NCBI RefSeq assembly: GCF_003797945.1
Contig: NZ_RKKU01000014.1
Coordinates: 1 to 64,000 of the forward strand
DNA length: 64,000 nt
Direction: 5' to 3'
Origin: Pseudomonas neustonica
GTDB taxonomy: Bacteria > Pseudomonadota > Gammaproteobacteria > Pseudomonadales > Pseudomonadaceae
Shown: positions 38,850 to 53,052 of the stretch, piece by piece
Position numbering within the stretch: position 1 is the stretch's first letter
Layout: each line of letters begins with the position of its first letter
The notes under the pieces: generated by a model
What the model saw: only the letters and a program-made list of their open reading frames with translations
The model's database searches: none
Told to the model about the DNA's origin: nothing
Made by a program: the position numbers and the translations under genes

Positions 38850-39461
38850 TTACAGTTGCACGCCGGAAAAGGACATGAAACCCAGTGACATCAAGCCAAC
38901 AGTGATGAAGGTGATGCCCAGGCCACGAAGCCCATCAGGTACATCGCTGTACTTGAGCTTTTCCCGGATACCCGCCAAGGCGATGATGGCCAGCGCCCAG
39001 CCGATACCGGCACCAGCGCCATAGACCACACTCTCACCGAATGCGTAATCACGCTCTACCATGAACAGCGATGCCCCCATGATGGCGCAGTTTACGGTGA
39101 TCAGCGGCAAAAACACGCCCAGTGCGTTGTATAGCGCAGGTACGAATTTATCGAGCAGCATTTCAAGAATCTGCACGATCGCAGCGATCACACCAATGTA
39201 ACTAAGCAAGCCAAGGAAGCTCAGATCCACATTCGGCAGGCCTGCCCAGGCAAGCGCGCCATCTTTCAGCAGGTAGGTGTAAATCAGGTTGTTGGCCGGG
39301 GTAGTAATAGCCAGTACAACAACCACCGCTACACCCAGACCAATGGCCGTCTGCACCTTCTTTGAGATGGCGATGAAGGTACACATCCCCAGAAAGAAGG
39401 CCAACGCCATGTTTTCAACGAAGATCGCCCGAACCAGCAGGCTTATGTAATGTTCAATCAT
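38850..39461 (-). CDS. nqrE: Na+-translocating NADH:quinone reductase subunit E
   Basis: 203 residues, about six membrane helices. Shares an inverted-topology fold with NqrD; conserved cysteine-bearing segments ([20 protein letters not shown]) bind the Fe centre between NqrD and NqrE. Three bases after nqrD. Inner-membrane part of the Na+ path. Confidence 0.97.
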   Translation of the reverse strand: MIEHYISLLVRAIFVENMALAFFLGMCTFIAISKKVQTAIGLGVAVVVVLAITTPANNLIYTYLLKDGALAWAGLPNVDLSFLGLLSYIGVIAAIVQILEMLLDKFVPALYNALGVFLPLITVNCAIMGASLFMVERDYAFGESVVYGAGAGIGWALAIIALAGIREKLKYSDVPDGLRGLGITFITVGLMSLGFMSFSGVQL

Positions 39462-39464
39462 GGC

Positions 39465-40136
39465 TTACATAGCCTCCTTCATGGCACGAGTCTGCGGCGC
39501 CATTTTGAATTCCGGCGCTTCAACCTGATCGGTCTTCCAGGAACGCAGTCCCCAGATAATCAAACCGATGATAAAGAACGCCGAGGGTGGCAGCAGCAAC
39601 AAACCATTGGGCTGATACCAGCCGCCCGCGTTAACAACCGGCAGGATTTCGATACCAAACAGGCTACCCGCACCCAGCAATTCACGCACGGTTGCAACGC
39701 AGATCAGGATGAAGCTGTAACCCAGGCCATTACCAATACCGTCAAGGAAACTCATGTGCGGTGGATTCTGCATGGCGAAGGCTTCAGCGCGGCCCATCAC
39801 AATACAGTTGGTAATGATCAAGCCAACGAAAACCGACAGCTGCTTGCTGATGCTGTAGGCATAGGCCTTCAGCACCTGATCTACCACGATTACCAGTGAT
39901 GCAATAATCACCATCTGCACGATCATGCGAATCGAGCTGGGGATTTGGTTGCGGACCACAGAGATAAACAGGTTTGACAGCGCGGTTACCGAGGTCAAAG
40001 CGATACACATAACCAGGGTAACGTTAAGACTGGTGGTGACCGCCAGCGCAGAGCAGATACCCAGTATCTGCAGCGCAATCGGGTTATTACTGAAAATGGG
40101 ATCAAAGAGCACCTGTTTGGCGCTTGCCTTAGCCAT
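39465..40136 (-). CDS. nqrD: Na+-translocating NADH:quinone reductase subunit D
   Basis: 223 residues with about six membrane helices. The conserved cysteine segments [14 protein letters not shown] and [16 protein letters not shown] are present, the counterparts of those in NqrE. The C-terminus (about 200-223) is cytoplasmic. Two bases after nqrC. Confidence 0.97.
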   Translation of the reverse strand: MAKASAKQVLFDPIFSNNPIALQILGICSALAVTTSLNVTLVMCIALTSVTALSNLFISVVRNQIPSSIRMIVQMVIIASLVIVVDQVLKAYAYSISKQLSVFVGLIITNCIVMGRAEAFAMQNPPHMSFLDGIGNGLGYSFILICVATVRELLGAGSLFGIEILPVVNAGGWYQPNGLLLLPPSAFFIIGLIIWGLRSWKTDQVEAPEFKMAPQTRAMKEAM

Positions 40137-40138
40137 GA

Positions 40139-40918
40139 TTATGCCTCCCCTGCGCGAAGATGATCGAGGAACTCGCCAAAGCCGTCTTGACCCAGCCAGA
40201 AGCGCACCAGGTTTTCTACGCCCCGACTGGTCAGGGTCGCACCGGCCAATGCATCAACCTGATGCTCGGCATTCGGACTATTGCTGTCTACGCCGCCCTT
40301 GATGACGCTGATATCAACGTCGCCAGACTCGTCATAAACCACTTTGCCAGTCCACTGTTTCTTCCAGTTCGGGTTGTCTACCTCACCGCCCAGACCGGGG
40401 GTCTCGGCGTGTTGGTAAAAGCCCAGACCAACGACGGTCTTCAGATCGCTTTCCAGCGCCATGAAACCGTACAGGGTAGACCAGAGACCATAACCGTGAA
40501 TCGGCAGGATCAGCGTTTCGATCTCGCCCTGCTCGTCTTCAACCACATATACCGTGGAATAGTACGACTGACGACGAATACTGGCGATATCAGCTTCAGG
40601 ATCCAGACGCTCAGAGGTCGCCGGGTCCTTGGATGCTTTCTGCTGATCGAAGGTCAGCGGATCCCTGGCATCGCTAAATTCGCCAGTACGCAGATCAACC
40701 AGACGCGGAGTGATCTGCTTGAACTGATCCTGAACACTGACACCTTCCTTATATAGGCCGGCGATCTGCAAAATGTTGCGCTGCTTATCCTGCAACTGGT
40801 TGGTTACCTGAACTGGCTTAAGTGCTACCGCAGCGGCAGACACCACGACAGAGCAAACCAGGCAGACCAGAAGCGCAACCGTAAGAGTGCGGAGAACGGA
40901 TTCTTTCTTACTGGACAT
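40139..40918 (-). CDS. nqrC: Na+-translocating NADH:quinone reductase subunit C
   Basis: 259 residues from ATG 40918. One N-terminal helix (about 12-34) anchors a periplasmic FMN domain. The FMN-linked threonine is in [15 protein letters not shown], the ApbE target motif. The start overlaps the end of nqrB by eleven bases; an earlier frame to 40990 reads nqrB out of frame. The variable C-terminus ends LDHLRAGEA. Confidence 0.97.
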   Translation of the reverse strand: MSSKKESVLRTLTVALLVCLVCSVVVSAAAVALKPVQVTNQLQDKQRNILQIAGLYKEGVSVQDQFKQITPRLVDLRTGEFSDARDPLTFDQQKASKDPATSERLDPEADIASIRRQSYYSTVYVVEDEQGEIETLILPIHGYGLWSTLYGFMALESDLKTVVGLGFYQHAETPGLGGEVDNPNWKKQWTGKVVYDESGDVDISVIKGGVDSNSPNAEHQVDALAGATLTSRGVENLVRFWLGQDGFGEFLDHLRAGEA

Positions 40919-42122
40919 TGCGTGCAAGCCTCCGTTTGATATTGGCCTGGACCACAAAGTGGTCGATGAGCGGAGCGAACAGGTTGGCAAACAGGATTGC
41001 CAGCATCATCCCTTCAGGGAAGGCCGGGTTGACCACCCGAATGAGGATAACCATCAAACCTATCAACGCGCCAAACATCCACTTGCCGGTATTGGTCATC
41101 GACGCAGACACCGGATCAGTCGCCATGAAAATCATACCGAAGGCAAAACCGCCCACCACAAGATGCCAATACCAGGGCACCGAGAACATCGGATTGGTAT
41201 CCGAACCGATAGCGTTGAACAGCAGGCTGGTAGCAACCATACCAATCATCACACCAGCAACGATCCGCCAGTTGGCGATTTTGGTCATCAGCAGCACTGC
41301 GCCGCCAATGAAAATGGCCAGCGTGGAGACCTCACCCATTGAACCCTGAATGTTGCCGTAGAAGGCATCCCACCAGGTAATGCCCTGCGCAACGACCTGA
41401 TCGATACCGCCTGACGCCGCCATGCTCAGCGCGGTCGCGCCAGCAAAACCATCGACTGACGTCCATACTGCGTCACCCGACATCTGCGCCGGGTAGGCGA
41501 AGAACAGGAACGCTCGGCCAGTCAGCGCCGGGTTAAGGAAGTTCTTACCCGTACCGCCGAAGACTTCCTTACCGATAACCACACCAAAACTGATGCCGAG
41601 CGCCACCTGCCACAGCGGAATGCTGGGCGGTACGATCAGGGCGAACAGGATGGAGGTAACGAAAAAGCCTTCATTGACTTCGTGCTTACGCACGGATGCA
41701 AAGACAACTTCCCAGAAGCCGCCGACCAGAAAGGTCACTGCATACACTGGCAGAAAGTAAGCCGCGCCGTGGATCAGGTTGTCCCACAGGCTGTCGGGGC
41801 TAAAGCCGGCAAACAGCGAGATCAGCGCAATACGCCAGTTATCCTGTGCCGCCAGCAAATCTGCATTGCCTGCATAGATGCTGTTGGCCTGATAACCAAT
41901 GTTGTACATACCGAAGAAAATGACCGGAAAGGTACAAAGCCATACGGTAATCATCATGCGCTTGAGGTCGAGACCATCTCGCACGTGAGCAGTCGTCTTG
42001 GTGACGCTGCCTGGACGATAGAAGAAGGTATCAACGGCTTCGTACAGGGCATACCACTTTTCGTGCTTGCCGCCCTTTTCGAAGTTGTGTTCTATTTTGT
42101 CGAGGAATGCACGTACACCCAT
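40908..42122 (-). CDS. nqrB: Na+-translocating NADH:quinone reductase subunit B
   Basis: 404 residues, ten or so membrane helices. The covalent FMN threonine lies in [13 protein letters not shown]; the riboflavin and quinone sites are also in this subunit. [19 protein letters not shown] near the N-terminus is characteristic. Three bases after nqrA. Confidence 0.98.
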   Translation of the reverse strand: MGVRAFLDKIEHNFEKGGKHEKWYALYEAVDTFFYRPGSVTKTTAHVRDGLDLKRMMITVWLCTFPVIFFGMYNIGYQANSIYAGNADLLAAQDNWRIALISLFAGFSPDSLWDNLIHGAAYFLPVYAVTFLVGGFWEVVFASVRKHEVNEGFFVTSILFALIVPPSIPLWQVALGISFGVVIGKEVFGGTGKNFLNPALTGRAFLFFAYPAQMSGDAVWTSVDGFAGATALSMAASGGIDQVVAQGITWWDAFYGNIQGSMGEVSTLAIFIGGAVLLMTKIANWRIVAGVMIGMVATSLLFNAIGSDTNPMFSVPWYWHLVVGGFAFGMIFMATDPVSASMTNTGKWMFGALIGLMVILIRVVNPAFPEGMMLAILFANLFAPLIDHFVVQANIKRRLARNVQ

Positions 42123-42125
42123 GAC

Positions 42126-43472
<1,347 letters not shown>

Positions 43473-43756
43473 CTAATCACTAGTTTGGAATCTTTAAGGG
43501 CGGGCTGCCCGTGCGGAGCACAACAAGCTCTGGCGGAATGGCTCTTGGCAACAGACACTAAATCAGGGCGAGGTAGCAGCAAACCCCCATCAAAAATCCC
43601 GCTAAGTATAAAGTTCCTGCCCCACCATTGCTACTCGGCCCCTTGGTTTTTTCGGGTTTTTAATAGCCTGCATTGATGAAATCTATGACCAAGCACACCG
43701 CGACCACCCTACTCTGCTCTAGACTAGCGTATCCCAATACAAAATGGAGAAACCGC

Positions 43757-44317
43757 ATGCGACCACAAGCCCTGCTGCTTGCCGCCCTTCTGCTACCAGC
43801 CACAGCCTATGCTGACAGCGCCCCTAACAGCCAGAGCGAATTCACTGAGAGCGTGGCATTGGAAAACAGTAACCAGGTATTACCGTTGCGCAATCAACAT
43901 CTGCTTGAATACCTGTTTGTGGATGTATACAGCGCTGCGCTCTACGCGCCAGACGACGCCGAGCTCAACCGGCTATTGCCTGGCGATGCGCCACTGCGCC
44001 TGGAGCTCTCCTATTACCGGTCCATTAAACGCCAAGACGTGATAAAAGCCGCCTGGACAGCACTGAAAAGACAATACGATGAAAACGCGTTGGCACAACT
44101 AAAACCCAATATTGACGAGTTACATTCAACCTTAAGCGATATCAGCGACGGCGACCGTTACAGCTTGACCAGAACAACCACAGGCAAGCTGATACTTCGT
44201 CACAACGGAAAGGCAACGTTCGAGTCCGACGACCGACAACTGGCCGAAGCCTATCTGGGGATATGGCTAAACCCAAACGGCCTGTCTGATGAGCTTCGCA
44301 CCGCACTACTGAACTGA
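43757..44317 (+). CDS. Exported chalcone-isomerase-like protein
   Basis: 186 residues. A signal peptide ends in ATAYA-DSAP (about residue 19). The body matches the bacterial chalcone isomerase-like family (PF16036): VDVYSAALYAPDD, LRLELSYYRSIKRQDVIKAAW, and LAEAYLGIWLNP. It is a periplasmic protein of unknown function; bacterial members need not act on flavonoids. ATG 43757 has GGAGA upstream and begins the signal peptide; an earlier in-frame start at 43673 would bury it. It occupies the slot where PAO1 has a transporter gene, as I recall. Confidence 0.82.
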   Translation: MRPQALLLAALLLPATAYADSAPNSQSEFTESVALENSNQVLPLRNQHLLEYLFVDVYSAALYAPDDAELNRLLPGDAPLRLELSYYRSIKRQDVIKAAWTALKRQYDENALAQLKPNIDELHSTLSDISDGDRYSLTRTTTGKLILRHNGKATFESDDRQLAEAYLGIWLNPNGLSDELRTALLN

Positions 44318-44338
44318 AGTCAGCGAGCAGCAGGCAAC

Positions 44339-44364
44339 AAAAAAGGCGCCGCAGCGCCTTTTTT
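44339..44364. terminator. Bidirectional terminator
   Basis: Five-bp stem GGCGC / GCGCC with a four-base loop, six A before and six T after. It separates the convergent chalcone-isomerase-like gene and the GAPDH gene and can end both. Confidence 0.88.
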
Positions 44365-44379
44365 GCATTACCCAGTCAA

Positions 44380-45819
44380 TCAGGCCGGGAAAGCCGGCGG
44401 ATTAACGTGAGCCATATCTTCCAGAATGCGAACGACCTGACAGCTATAGCCAAACTCGTTGTCATACCACACGTAAAGAATGACGCGATTGTCATTACAG
44501 ATAGTGGCTTCAGCATCGACCACGCCAGCATGACGCGAACCAACAAAGTCGGATGACACCACCTCTACCGAGTTGGTGAAATCGATTTGCTTGTGCAAGT
44601 CAGAGTGCAGCGCCATATCGCGCAAGTATTCATTCACCTCGTCACGATTGGTCGACTTTTCCAGATTCAGGTTAAGAATGGCCATAGAGACGTTGGGGGT
44701 AGGCACGCGAATCGCGTTACCGCTCAATTTGCCTTCAAGCTCAGGCAGCGCCTTGGCAACGGCCTTGGCTGCACCGGTTTCAGTGATAACCATGTTCAAC
44801 GCAGCACTACGGCCACGACGGTTACCCTTGTGGAAGTTATCGATCAGGTTCTGGTCATTGGTGTAAGAGTGAACAGTCTCTACGTGGCCATTAACGATAC
44901 CGTACTTGTCATTGATTGCCTTGAGTACCGGCACAATGGCATTGGTTGTACAGGACGCAGCAGACACAATTTTATCTTCGGGCGTGATGGCCGCGTGATT
45001 GATACCGTGAACGATATTCTTCAGATCACCCTTACCTGGCGCCGTCAGCACAACCTGGCTCGCGCCCTTGCACTGAAGGTGCTGTGACAGACCAGCTTCA
45101 TCGCGCCACACACCGGTGTTATCAACGATGAGCGCATCTTCAATACCATAGCTGGTGTAGTCGATGCTGGCCGGGTCGCTAGCGTAAATAACCTGAATCT
45201 GATTGCCGTTGGCCGTCAGCGTATTATTCTCTTCGTCAATGGTGATAGTGCCCTGGAAAGAACCATGCACGGAGTCACGACGCAGCAGACTAGCACGCTT
45301 TGCAAGATCGTTTTCGGCACCCTTACGCACAACAATGGCGCGCAGCCGCAGACCATCACCTACACCCGCTTTTTCGATCAGAATACGCGCCAACAGACGA
45401 CCAATCCGGCCGAAACCGTAAAGCACGACATCACGACCCTGGCGACGCTCGCCGGTATGACCGATAACACTGCTCAACTCGGCACGCAGGAAGGCATCCA
45501 GATCCTCACCACCACTCTCGCGGAACTTGTTTACCAGGCGCGCCAGGTCAATTGAGGCAGGCCCCAGCTCGAGATCCAGCAACGCGCTAACCACCGGAAA
45601 GGTGTCGTGCACTGACAGCTCGGTGTCGTCGATCTGGCGAGCGAAGCGATGCGACTTCAGCAAACTGATAACCGAGCGATTAACCAGGCCACGACCATAG
45701 ATGGACGTCACCACGTTATGTTCACGGTACAGGCGACCGATCAGGGGAATCATGGCTTCAGCGGTCGCTTCGCGATCCGTCCAGCTTTCCAGACACTGCT
45801 CGAATTGGGCTTGAGTCAC
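44380..45819 (-). CDS. Glyceraldehyde-3-phosphate dehydrogenase, N-terminally extended
   Basis: 479 residues; the standard enzyme is about 335. Residues 1-130 are an extra helical region, then the NAD motif GFGRIGRLLAR (135-145) and the catalytic cysteine Cys290 in SAASCTTNAI; WYDNEFGYSCQ closes the fold. It oxidises glyceraldehyde 3-phosphate, probably in the gluconeogenic direction like GapB-type enzymes. Pseudomonads carry this long form beside mfd (PA3001). The start GTG 45819 has GGAAGG upstream; a TTG at 45834 would add five residues. Confidence 0.92.
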   Translation of the reverse strand: MTQAQFEQCLESWTDREATAEAMIPLIGRLYREHNVVTSIYGRGLVNRSVISLLKSHRFARQIDDTELSVHDTFPVVSALLDLELGPASIDLARLVNKFRESGGEDLDAFLRAELSSVIGHTGERRQGRDVVLYGFGRIGRLLARILIEKAGVGDGLRLRAIVVRKGAENDLAKRASLLRRDSVHGSFQGTITIDEENNTLTANGNQIQVIYASDPASIDYTSYGIEDALIVDNTGVWRDEAGLSQHLQCKGASQVVLTAPGKGDLKNIVHGINHAAITPEDKIVSAASCTTNAIVPVLKAINDKYGIVNGHVETVHSYTNDQNLIDNFHKGNRRGRSAALNMVITETGAAKAVAKALPELEGKLSGNAIRVPTPNVSMAILNLNLEKSTNRDEVNEYLRDMALHSDLHKQIDFTNSVEVVSSDFVGSRHAGVVDAEATICNDNRVILYVWYDNEFGYSCQVVRILEDMAHVNPPAFPA

Positions 45820-46016
45820 GGCTTTACCTTCCAAGTCTTGATAACTAAAGGGCGCATATTATGCTTTCCATGACGCCTTGAGGCAATCACCAGCCCAAAA
45901 ACAACCAGAGAATGAGCACAGCGTGCCTGACAGCGGTACACTTACCCACCTCTTAAACCGGTCTGTCTCGATGTATCGAAGCAGCACCTGCAACATGACC
46001 ACCATGAGCTTATTGC

Positions 46017-49000
46017 ATGCCTGTTGATACCACCCTACTGTCTCTTCCGCTCGCCAAAGGCCCCGGAGACAAGATGCACTGGGCCGGGTTGCACGGTGCC
46101 GCACGCGCGCTGGCAATCGCCGAGGCCGCCTTCCAACATCAGGGACTCAGCCTGGTCATCACCACCGACACCTCGGCCAGCGATAGTCTGGAGCAAGAAC
46201 TTCGCTTCTTTTCGCCGACCCTGCCGGTACTGAGCTTCCCCGACTGGGAAACCCTGCCGTACGATCGCTTTTCGCCGCACCAGGACATCATATCGCAGCG
46301 CTTGCGCACACTCTTCCAGCTGCCGCAGGTGACCCAGGGCATTCTGGTTGTGCCCATGACCACTTTGTTGCATCGCCTGCCGCCACGCAGCTTCCTTGGC
46401 GGCTCGGTATTGATGCTGGAACTTGGTCAGCGGCTGGATATCGAGCGCATGCGGCTGGATCTCGACGCAGCTGGCTATCGCTGCGTCGATACCGTCTACG
46501 AACACGGCGACTACGCGGTGCGGGGCGCGCTGCTTGATCTGTTCCCAATGGGCAGCAAGCTTCCCTACCGTATCGACCTGTTTGACGATGAAATTGAAAC
46601 CCTGCGCACCTTTGACCCTGAGAGCCAGCGCTCCATCGATAAAGTGGAGCGCATCCACCTCTTGCCGGCAAAGGAGTTCCCGCTCGACAAGTCGGCACTC
46701 ACAGGCTTTCGTGCGCGCTTCCGTGAGCGCTTCGAAGTAGATCACCGACGCTGCCCGCTTTACCAGGACCTTAGCGAAGGCCTGGTACCTCCTGGCATCG
46801 AATACTATCTGCCCTTGTTTTTTGAAGAGCTGAGCACCCTCTTTGACTACCTGCCGGACAGTACCCGCCTGTTTACCCTGCCCGGCATTGAAGGCAGCGC
46901 TGAGCACTTCTGGACCGATGTGCGTAACCGGCATGCCGAGCAGGGCGTTGATCCGACGCGCCCTCTGCTGCCGCCAGGCGAACTTTTCTTGCCCGTGGAA
47001 GAGTGTTTTGCGCGCATCAAGAGCTTCGCCCGGACAATCTGCCACCAGGAGCAACTGAGCGACAGCAGCCAGAGCAAGGACCTGGGATGCCTGCCAGTCC
47101 CCGAGCTGCCAATCGATAACAAGCTCGACAACCCGCTGCAGGCTCTGCAGCAGTTCTTGCAGGCGCATTCCGGGCGCACCCTGTTCGTTGCCGAAACAGC
47201 TGGCCGACGGGAAGCACTGATAGAACTCCTGGCACGTATTGACCAGCGCCCTCAGCAGGTTGATAGCTGGCTCGACTTCGTCACGTCTGACCATCCGCTC
47301 GCGCTGACCATAGCACCACTGGACCAGGGCCTTTTGACCCAGAGCCCGGCCGTCGCCCTGATTGCCGAAAGCCAGTTATTTGGCCAGCGCGTGATGCAGC
47401 GCAGGCGTCGCGGCAAAGCGACGGATATGGGCGACGCCATCATTCGCAATCTCACCGAACTGCGTGAGGGAGCGCCGGTAGTACACATAGACCACGGCGT
47501 GGGGCGTTATCTGGGTTTGACCAACCTGACCGTAGAAGATCAGGAAACCGAGTTTCTGGTGCTGGCCTACGCGGAAGAAGCCAAGCTCTACGTGCCGGTT
47601 GCCAACTTGCACCTGATCGCCCGCTACTCCGGCTCTGAAGATGAAAGCGCACCGCTGCATCGCCTTGGCTCTGAGCAATGGCAAAAGGCCAAACGCAAAG
47701 CCGCTGAAAAAGTACGCGATGTCGCCGCCGAACTGCTGGACGTTTACGCCCGCCGCGCGGCCCGAGCCGGATTCAGCTTCAGCGCACCCGAGCGCGACTA
47801 TCAGAGCTTTGCAGACGACTTTCCGTTTGAAGAAACAGCGGACCAGGAAGCCGCAATCGATGCCGTACTGCAAGACATGACCAATCCACAGCCTATGGAC
47901 CGCCTGATCTGTGGTGACGTGGGTTTCGGCAAGACCGAAGTAGCCATGCGTGCGGCTTTTTTGGCGGTGCACGGCGGCAAACAGGTCGCGGTCCTGGTGC
48001 CCACCACCCTGTTGGCACAGCAGCACTACAATAGCTTCAAGGATCGCTTTGCCAACTGGCCGGTAAAAGTCGAAGTAATGTCACGCTTCAAGTCCGCCAA
48101 GGAGGTCAAGGCGGCCGTCGGCGAGCTCGCCGACGGCAAGGTGGACATCATGATAGGCACCCACAAGCTGCTGCAGGAAGACGTCAAGTTTCAGGACCTC
48201 GGCCTGGTAATCATCGATGAAGAACACCGCTTTGGCGTGAGACAGAAAGAGCAGCTGAAAACTTTGCGCAGTGAAGTAGACGTGTTAACCCTGACCGCGA
48301 CGCCGATTCCCCGCACGCTCAACATGTCATTCTCCGGCATGCGCGACCTGTCGATCATCGCTACACCGCCAGCGCGCCGCCTGTCGGTCAAGACCTTCGT
48401 CATGACCCAACAGAAACCGGTGTTGAAAGAAGCCATACTGCGCGAGCTGCTGCGCGGCGGACAGGTCTACTTCCTGCACAATGAAGTGCAGACTATCGAG
48501 AAATGCGCCGCCGATCTGGCCGAGCTGATTCCTGAGGCGCGCATCGGCGTAAGTCATGGGCAAATGCCCGAGCGCGCACTCGAACAGGTGATGCGCGACT
48601 TCTATCACCGCCGCTTCAACATCCTGGTGACCACCACGATTATTGAAACCGGTATCGACGTCCCCAGTGCCAATACCATCATCATCGAACGCGCCGACAA
48701 GTTTGGCCTGGCGCAGCTGCACCAGCTGCGTGGACGCGTCGGGCGCAGCCACCACCAGGCCTACGCCTACCTGCTCACGCCAGATGGCAAAAAAGTCACC
48801 CGCGATGCAGAGAAGCGCCTGGAAGCCATTGCTGCCGCACAGGACCTGGGCGCAGGCTTTACCCTGGCCACTCACGACCTGGAGATTCGCGGCGCTGGGG
48901 AGCTACTGGGCGACGGGCAGAGCGGCCAGATCCAGGCCGTCGGCTTCACGCTCTACATGGAAATGCTTGAGCGCGCGGTGAAAGCCATCAAGCAGGGCAA

Positions 49001-49508
49001 GCAGCCCGAGCTTGATCAACCCCTGGGCGGCGGCACCGATATCAACCTGCGTCTGGCGGCCTTGATCCCTGATGACTATCTACCGGACGTGCACGCACGC
49101 CTGATTTTGTACAAGCGCATTGCCAATGCGAACGACGACGAATCGCTGCGGGATTTGCAAGTGGAAATGATCGACCGTTTCGGCCTCTTGCCGGAGCAGG
49201 TCAAGACGTTATTCCGCGTAACAGCCCTAAAATTGCGCTGTGAACCACTCGGCATTACCAAGGTAGACGTGGGCGCTGAGCATGGCCGTATTGAATTTGG
49301 TGCACAAACCGAGATAGACCCCATGGTACTTGTGCGCATGATTCAGGATAATCCGCAGCGCTATCGCCTCGAAGGCGCAACGATGTTTCGCTTTAATGCG
49401 CCCATGGCCGGCGTTGAACTGCGACTCAATACCGTAGAAGCATTAATCGACCGACTGGCGCAAGCGCCACAAGATACCCCTGCTAAGGGCAAAGGAAAGA
49501 GACCATGA
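46017..49508 (+). CDS. mfd: Transcription-repair coupling factor
   Basis: 1163 residues. It frees stalled RNA polymerase at lesions and recruits UvrA. The order is a UvrB-like region (1-340), the RNA polymerase interaction domain with VHIDHGVGRYLGL (about 490), the helicase with Walker A GDVGFGKTEVA and the DEEHRFG box, RGRVGRS motif VI, and the TRCF C-terminal domain. ATG 46017 gives MPVDTTLLSLP. It is divergent from GAPDH. Confidence 0.98.
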   Translation: MPVDTTLLSLPLAKGPGDKMHWAGLHGAARALAIAEAAFQHQGLSLVITTDTSASDSLEQELRFFSPTLPVLSFPDWETLPYDRFSPHQDIISQRLRTLFQLPQVTQGILVVPMTTLLHRLPPRSFLGGSVLMLELGQRLDIERMRLDLDAAGYRCVDTVYEHGDYAVRGALLDLFPMGSKLPYRIDLFDDEIETLRTFDPESQRSIDKVERIHLLPAKEFPLDKSALTGFRARFRERFEVDHRRCPLYQDLSEGLVPPGIEYYLPLFFEELSTLFDYLPDSTRLFTLPGIEGSAEHFWTDVRNRHAEQGVDPTRPLLPPGELFLPVEECFARIKSFARTICHQEQLSDSSQSKDLGCLPVPELPIDNKLDNPLQALQQFLQAHSGRTLFVAETAGRREALIELLARIDQRPQQVDSWLDFVTSDHPLALTIAPLDQGLLTQSPAVALIAESQLFGQRVMQRRRRGKATDMGDAIIRNLTELREGAPVVHIDHGVGRYLGLTNLTVEDQETEFLVLAYAEEAKLYVPVANLHLIARYSGSEDESAPLHRLGSEQWQKAKRKAAEKVRDVAAELLDVYARRAARAGFSFSAPERDYQSFADDFPFEETADQEAAIDAVLQDMTNPQPMDRLICGDVGFGKTEVAMRAAFLAVHGGKQVAVLVPTTLLAQQHYNSFKDRFANWPVKVEVMSRFKSAKEVKAAVGELADGKVDIMIGTHKLLQEDVKFQDLGLVIIDEEHRFGVRQKEQLKTLRSEVDVLTLTATPIPRTLNMSFSGMRDLSIIATPPARRLSVKTFVMTQQKPVLKEAILRELLRGGQVYFLHNEVQTIEKCAADLAELIPEARIGVSHGQMPERALEQVMRDFYHRRFNILVTTTIIETGIDVPSANTIIIERADKFGLAQLHQLRGRVGRSHHQAYAYLLTPDGKKVTRDAEKRLEAIAAAQDLGAGFTLATHDLEIRGAGELLGDGQSGQIQAVGFTLYMEMLERAVKAIKQGKQPELDQPLGGGTDINLRLAALIPDDYLPDVHARLILYKRIANANDDESLRDLQVEMIDRFGLLPEQVKTLFRVTALKLRCEPLGITKVDVGAEHGRIEFGAQTEIDPMVLVRMIQDNPQRYRLEGATMFRFNAPMAGVELRLNTVEALIDRLAQAPQDTPAKGKGKRP

Positions 49509-50071
49509 AGCATCTTTACAAAAAGCTGAGCCTGCTCGTGCTGGCCACACTCGTCAGCACCATGACGATGGCTCAATCAGCTGATGAGTATCTGGTAGAA
49601 GTGGTCTTTTTTGGCCAGCCCTCTGCATCGCTGGTGATGGGTACGCCACCTGATCTCGACTGGGCCGACAATGCCGTCAAACTGGATGAGACAGCCCGCA
49701 GCGACGTTCAGAGCATAGACCCAACACGCTTTCGGTTAAGCCAGGAAGCACGCAAACTAGAGCAAAACGGCTATCAGATTTATCTGCATCAGGCGTGGAC
49801 GCAACCACTGGACAACGATCTGGACGTTGCGCTGAGCAAGGGCGAGGCAGACAACGGGATCTATCCGATACAGGGACTGGTTAACCTGAGCAAGGATAAC
49901 CTGATGGAAATTGCCGTTTCATTCTGGCGCAACCGCAAAGCCAGTGACCTGCAGATGAGCGGCGCTTCAATTGTGTCGGAGAATCTGCACCAACGCCGCC
50001 CGCTGCGGCTGAACGAAACGCACTATCTTGATCATCAAAGCCTGGGCATGCTGGTGCGCGTCAGCCGCTGA
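49505..50071 (+). CDS. csiV: CsiV-family peptidoglycan-binding protein
   Basis: 188 residues with a signal peptide ending at MAQSADEY (about residue 23). The first strand reads YLVEVVFF, the hallmark of PF10972 (CsiV), which in Shewanella and Vibrio helps cells resist D-amino-acid murein changes. The C-terminal half carries SLGMLVRVS. Starts within the mfd stop (ATGA) and should be co-translated with mfd. Function in this organism is inferred from the family. Confidence 0.87.
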   Translation: MKHLYKKLSLLVLATLVSTMTMAQSADEYLVEVVFFGQPSASLVMGTPPDLDWADNAVKLDETARSDVQSIDPTRFRLSQEARKLEQNGYQIYLHQAWTQPLDNDLDVALSKGEADNGIYPIQGLVNLSKDNLMEIAVSFWRNRKASDLQMSGASIVSENLHQRRPLRLNETHYLDHQSLGMLVRVSR

Positions 50072-50084
50072 AGCGAAGCCTACT

Positions 50085-50112
50085 GCTGCCAGCCTGCCAA
50101 GCTGGCGGCAGC
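50085..50112. terminator. Imperfect hairpin between csiV and the phosphorylase gene
   Basis: GCTGCC-A-GCC pairs with GGCGGCAGC with a single bulged base and nine-base loop. It lies in the 42-bp convergent gap. No T-run, so it is only a possible terminator. Confidence 0.4.
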
Positions 50113-50113
50113 T

Positions 50114-52010
<1,897 letters not shown>

Positions 52011-52011
<1 letters not shown>

Positions 52012-53015
52012 CAAACCAGGCCCAATCCTCTCAGTAATGAATAATGCATGCCCCACTCAGGACTTGCCTTGTAATCGATAGGCACAGTGCGGCGAGCCAA
52101 CATGGCTGCAATATTAGCCGGTGCCTGCAGACCTAATCGCTGCGCATGCAAAAGCCCCTCTTCCGCTGCCGCTCTATCATTGCAAATCAGCAACATGTCA
52201 CAACCCGAGGCGACCGCAGCATCAATACGCTGCGGAATCCCGCCAACCGCGTGGGCACCGGCCATAGAGAGGTCGTCACTGAATATCACACCGGCGAAAC
52301 CAAGCTCCTCACGCAAAACGTTTTGCAGCCAGTAACGGGAAAATCCCGCCGGCAACGAATCCACCTGAGAGTACACAACATGGGCAGGCATAATACCGCC
52401 CAATTGGCTGGCCAGCAGAGCAAAAGGCTTGAGATCCAGCTCGCGGATCTGCGCTTCGCTTCGCTCATCTACAGGCAGCGCAAAATGCGAGTCGGCTTCA
52501 GCCCAGCCATGCCCGGGAAAGTGCTTACCGGTAGCCGCCATTCCAGCCTGCGCAAGGCCATCGATGTAGGCGCTGGCAAGAAAACTCACTTGTTCCGGAT
52601 TGCCGCCCAGAGAGCGACTGCCAATGACCTGACTGCGGCCGTGATCCAGATCCAGTACCGGGGCAAAGCTGATATCAATGCCGCACGCCAGCATCTCGGT
52701 TGCCATCAACCAGGCGGCACTGCGCGCCGCCGCTGCGGCTTGATCGCCGCCCTTGAACGCAATGTCTGCCAACGCAGGAAGACGCTGCACACCTCGACGC
52801 AGGCGCTGCACGCGCCCCCCCTCCTGGTCGATAGCAATCAACATGTCGGGGCGCACCGCGCGAATGGAAGCAACCAACTCGCGTACTTGAGCGGGCGACT
52901 CCGTGTTACGTGCAAATAGAATCATGCCGCCCACTTCTGGCTGGCGCAGCAATTGCCGATCCTCAGGCTCAAGCCATAGGCCTGGCAGATCCAGCATCAA
53001 AGAACCTTGTTTCAA
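52011..53015 (-). CDS. nagZ: Beta-N-acetylhexosaminidase NagZ
   Basis: 334 residues, glycoside hydrolase family 3. It removes GlcNAc from anhydromuropeptides in the cytoplasm and thereby feeds the AmpR inducer pathway. KHFPGHGWAEADSH and the nucleophile segment IFSDDLSMAGAH are the family signatures. The TTG start at 53015 has AGGAGGT seven bases ahead; an ATG six codons in (52997) is possible. The open frame extends far upstream (to 53474) but that part runs through the transpeptidase gene and is not coding in this frame. Confidence 0.94.
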
Positions 53016-53052
53016 GCAACCACCTCCTGACAAAGGGAAACGCAGCGCCTGC

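Noticed and set aside
46035-47294. 419-codon frame antisense to mfd
   Set aside because: Shadow of a GC-rich coding frame; mfd is unmistakable on the plus strand.
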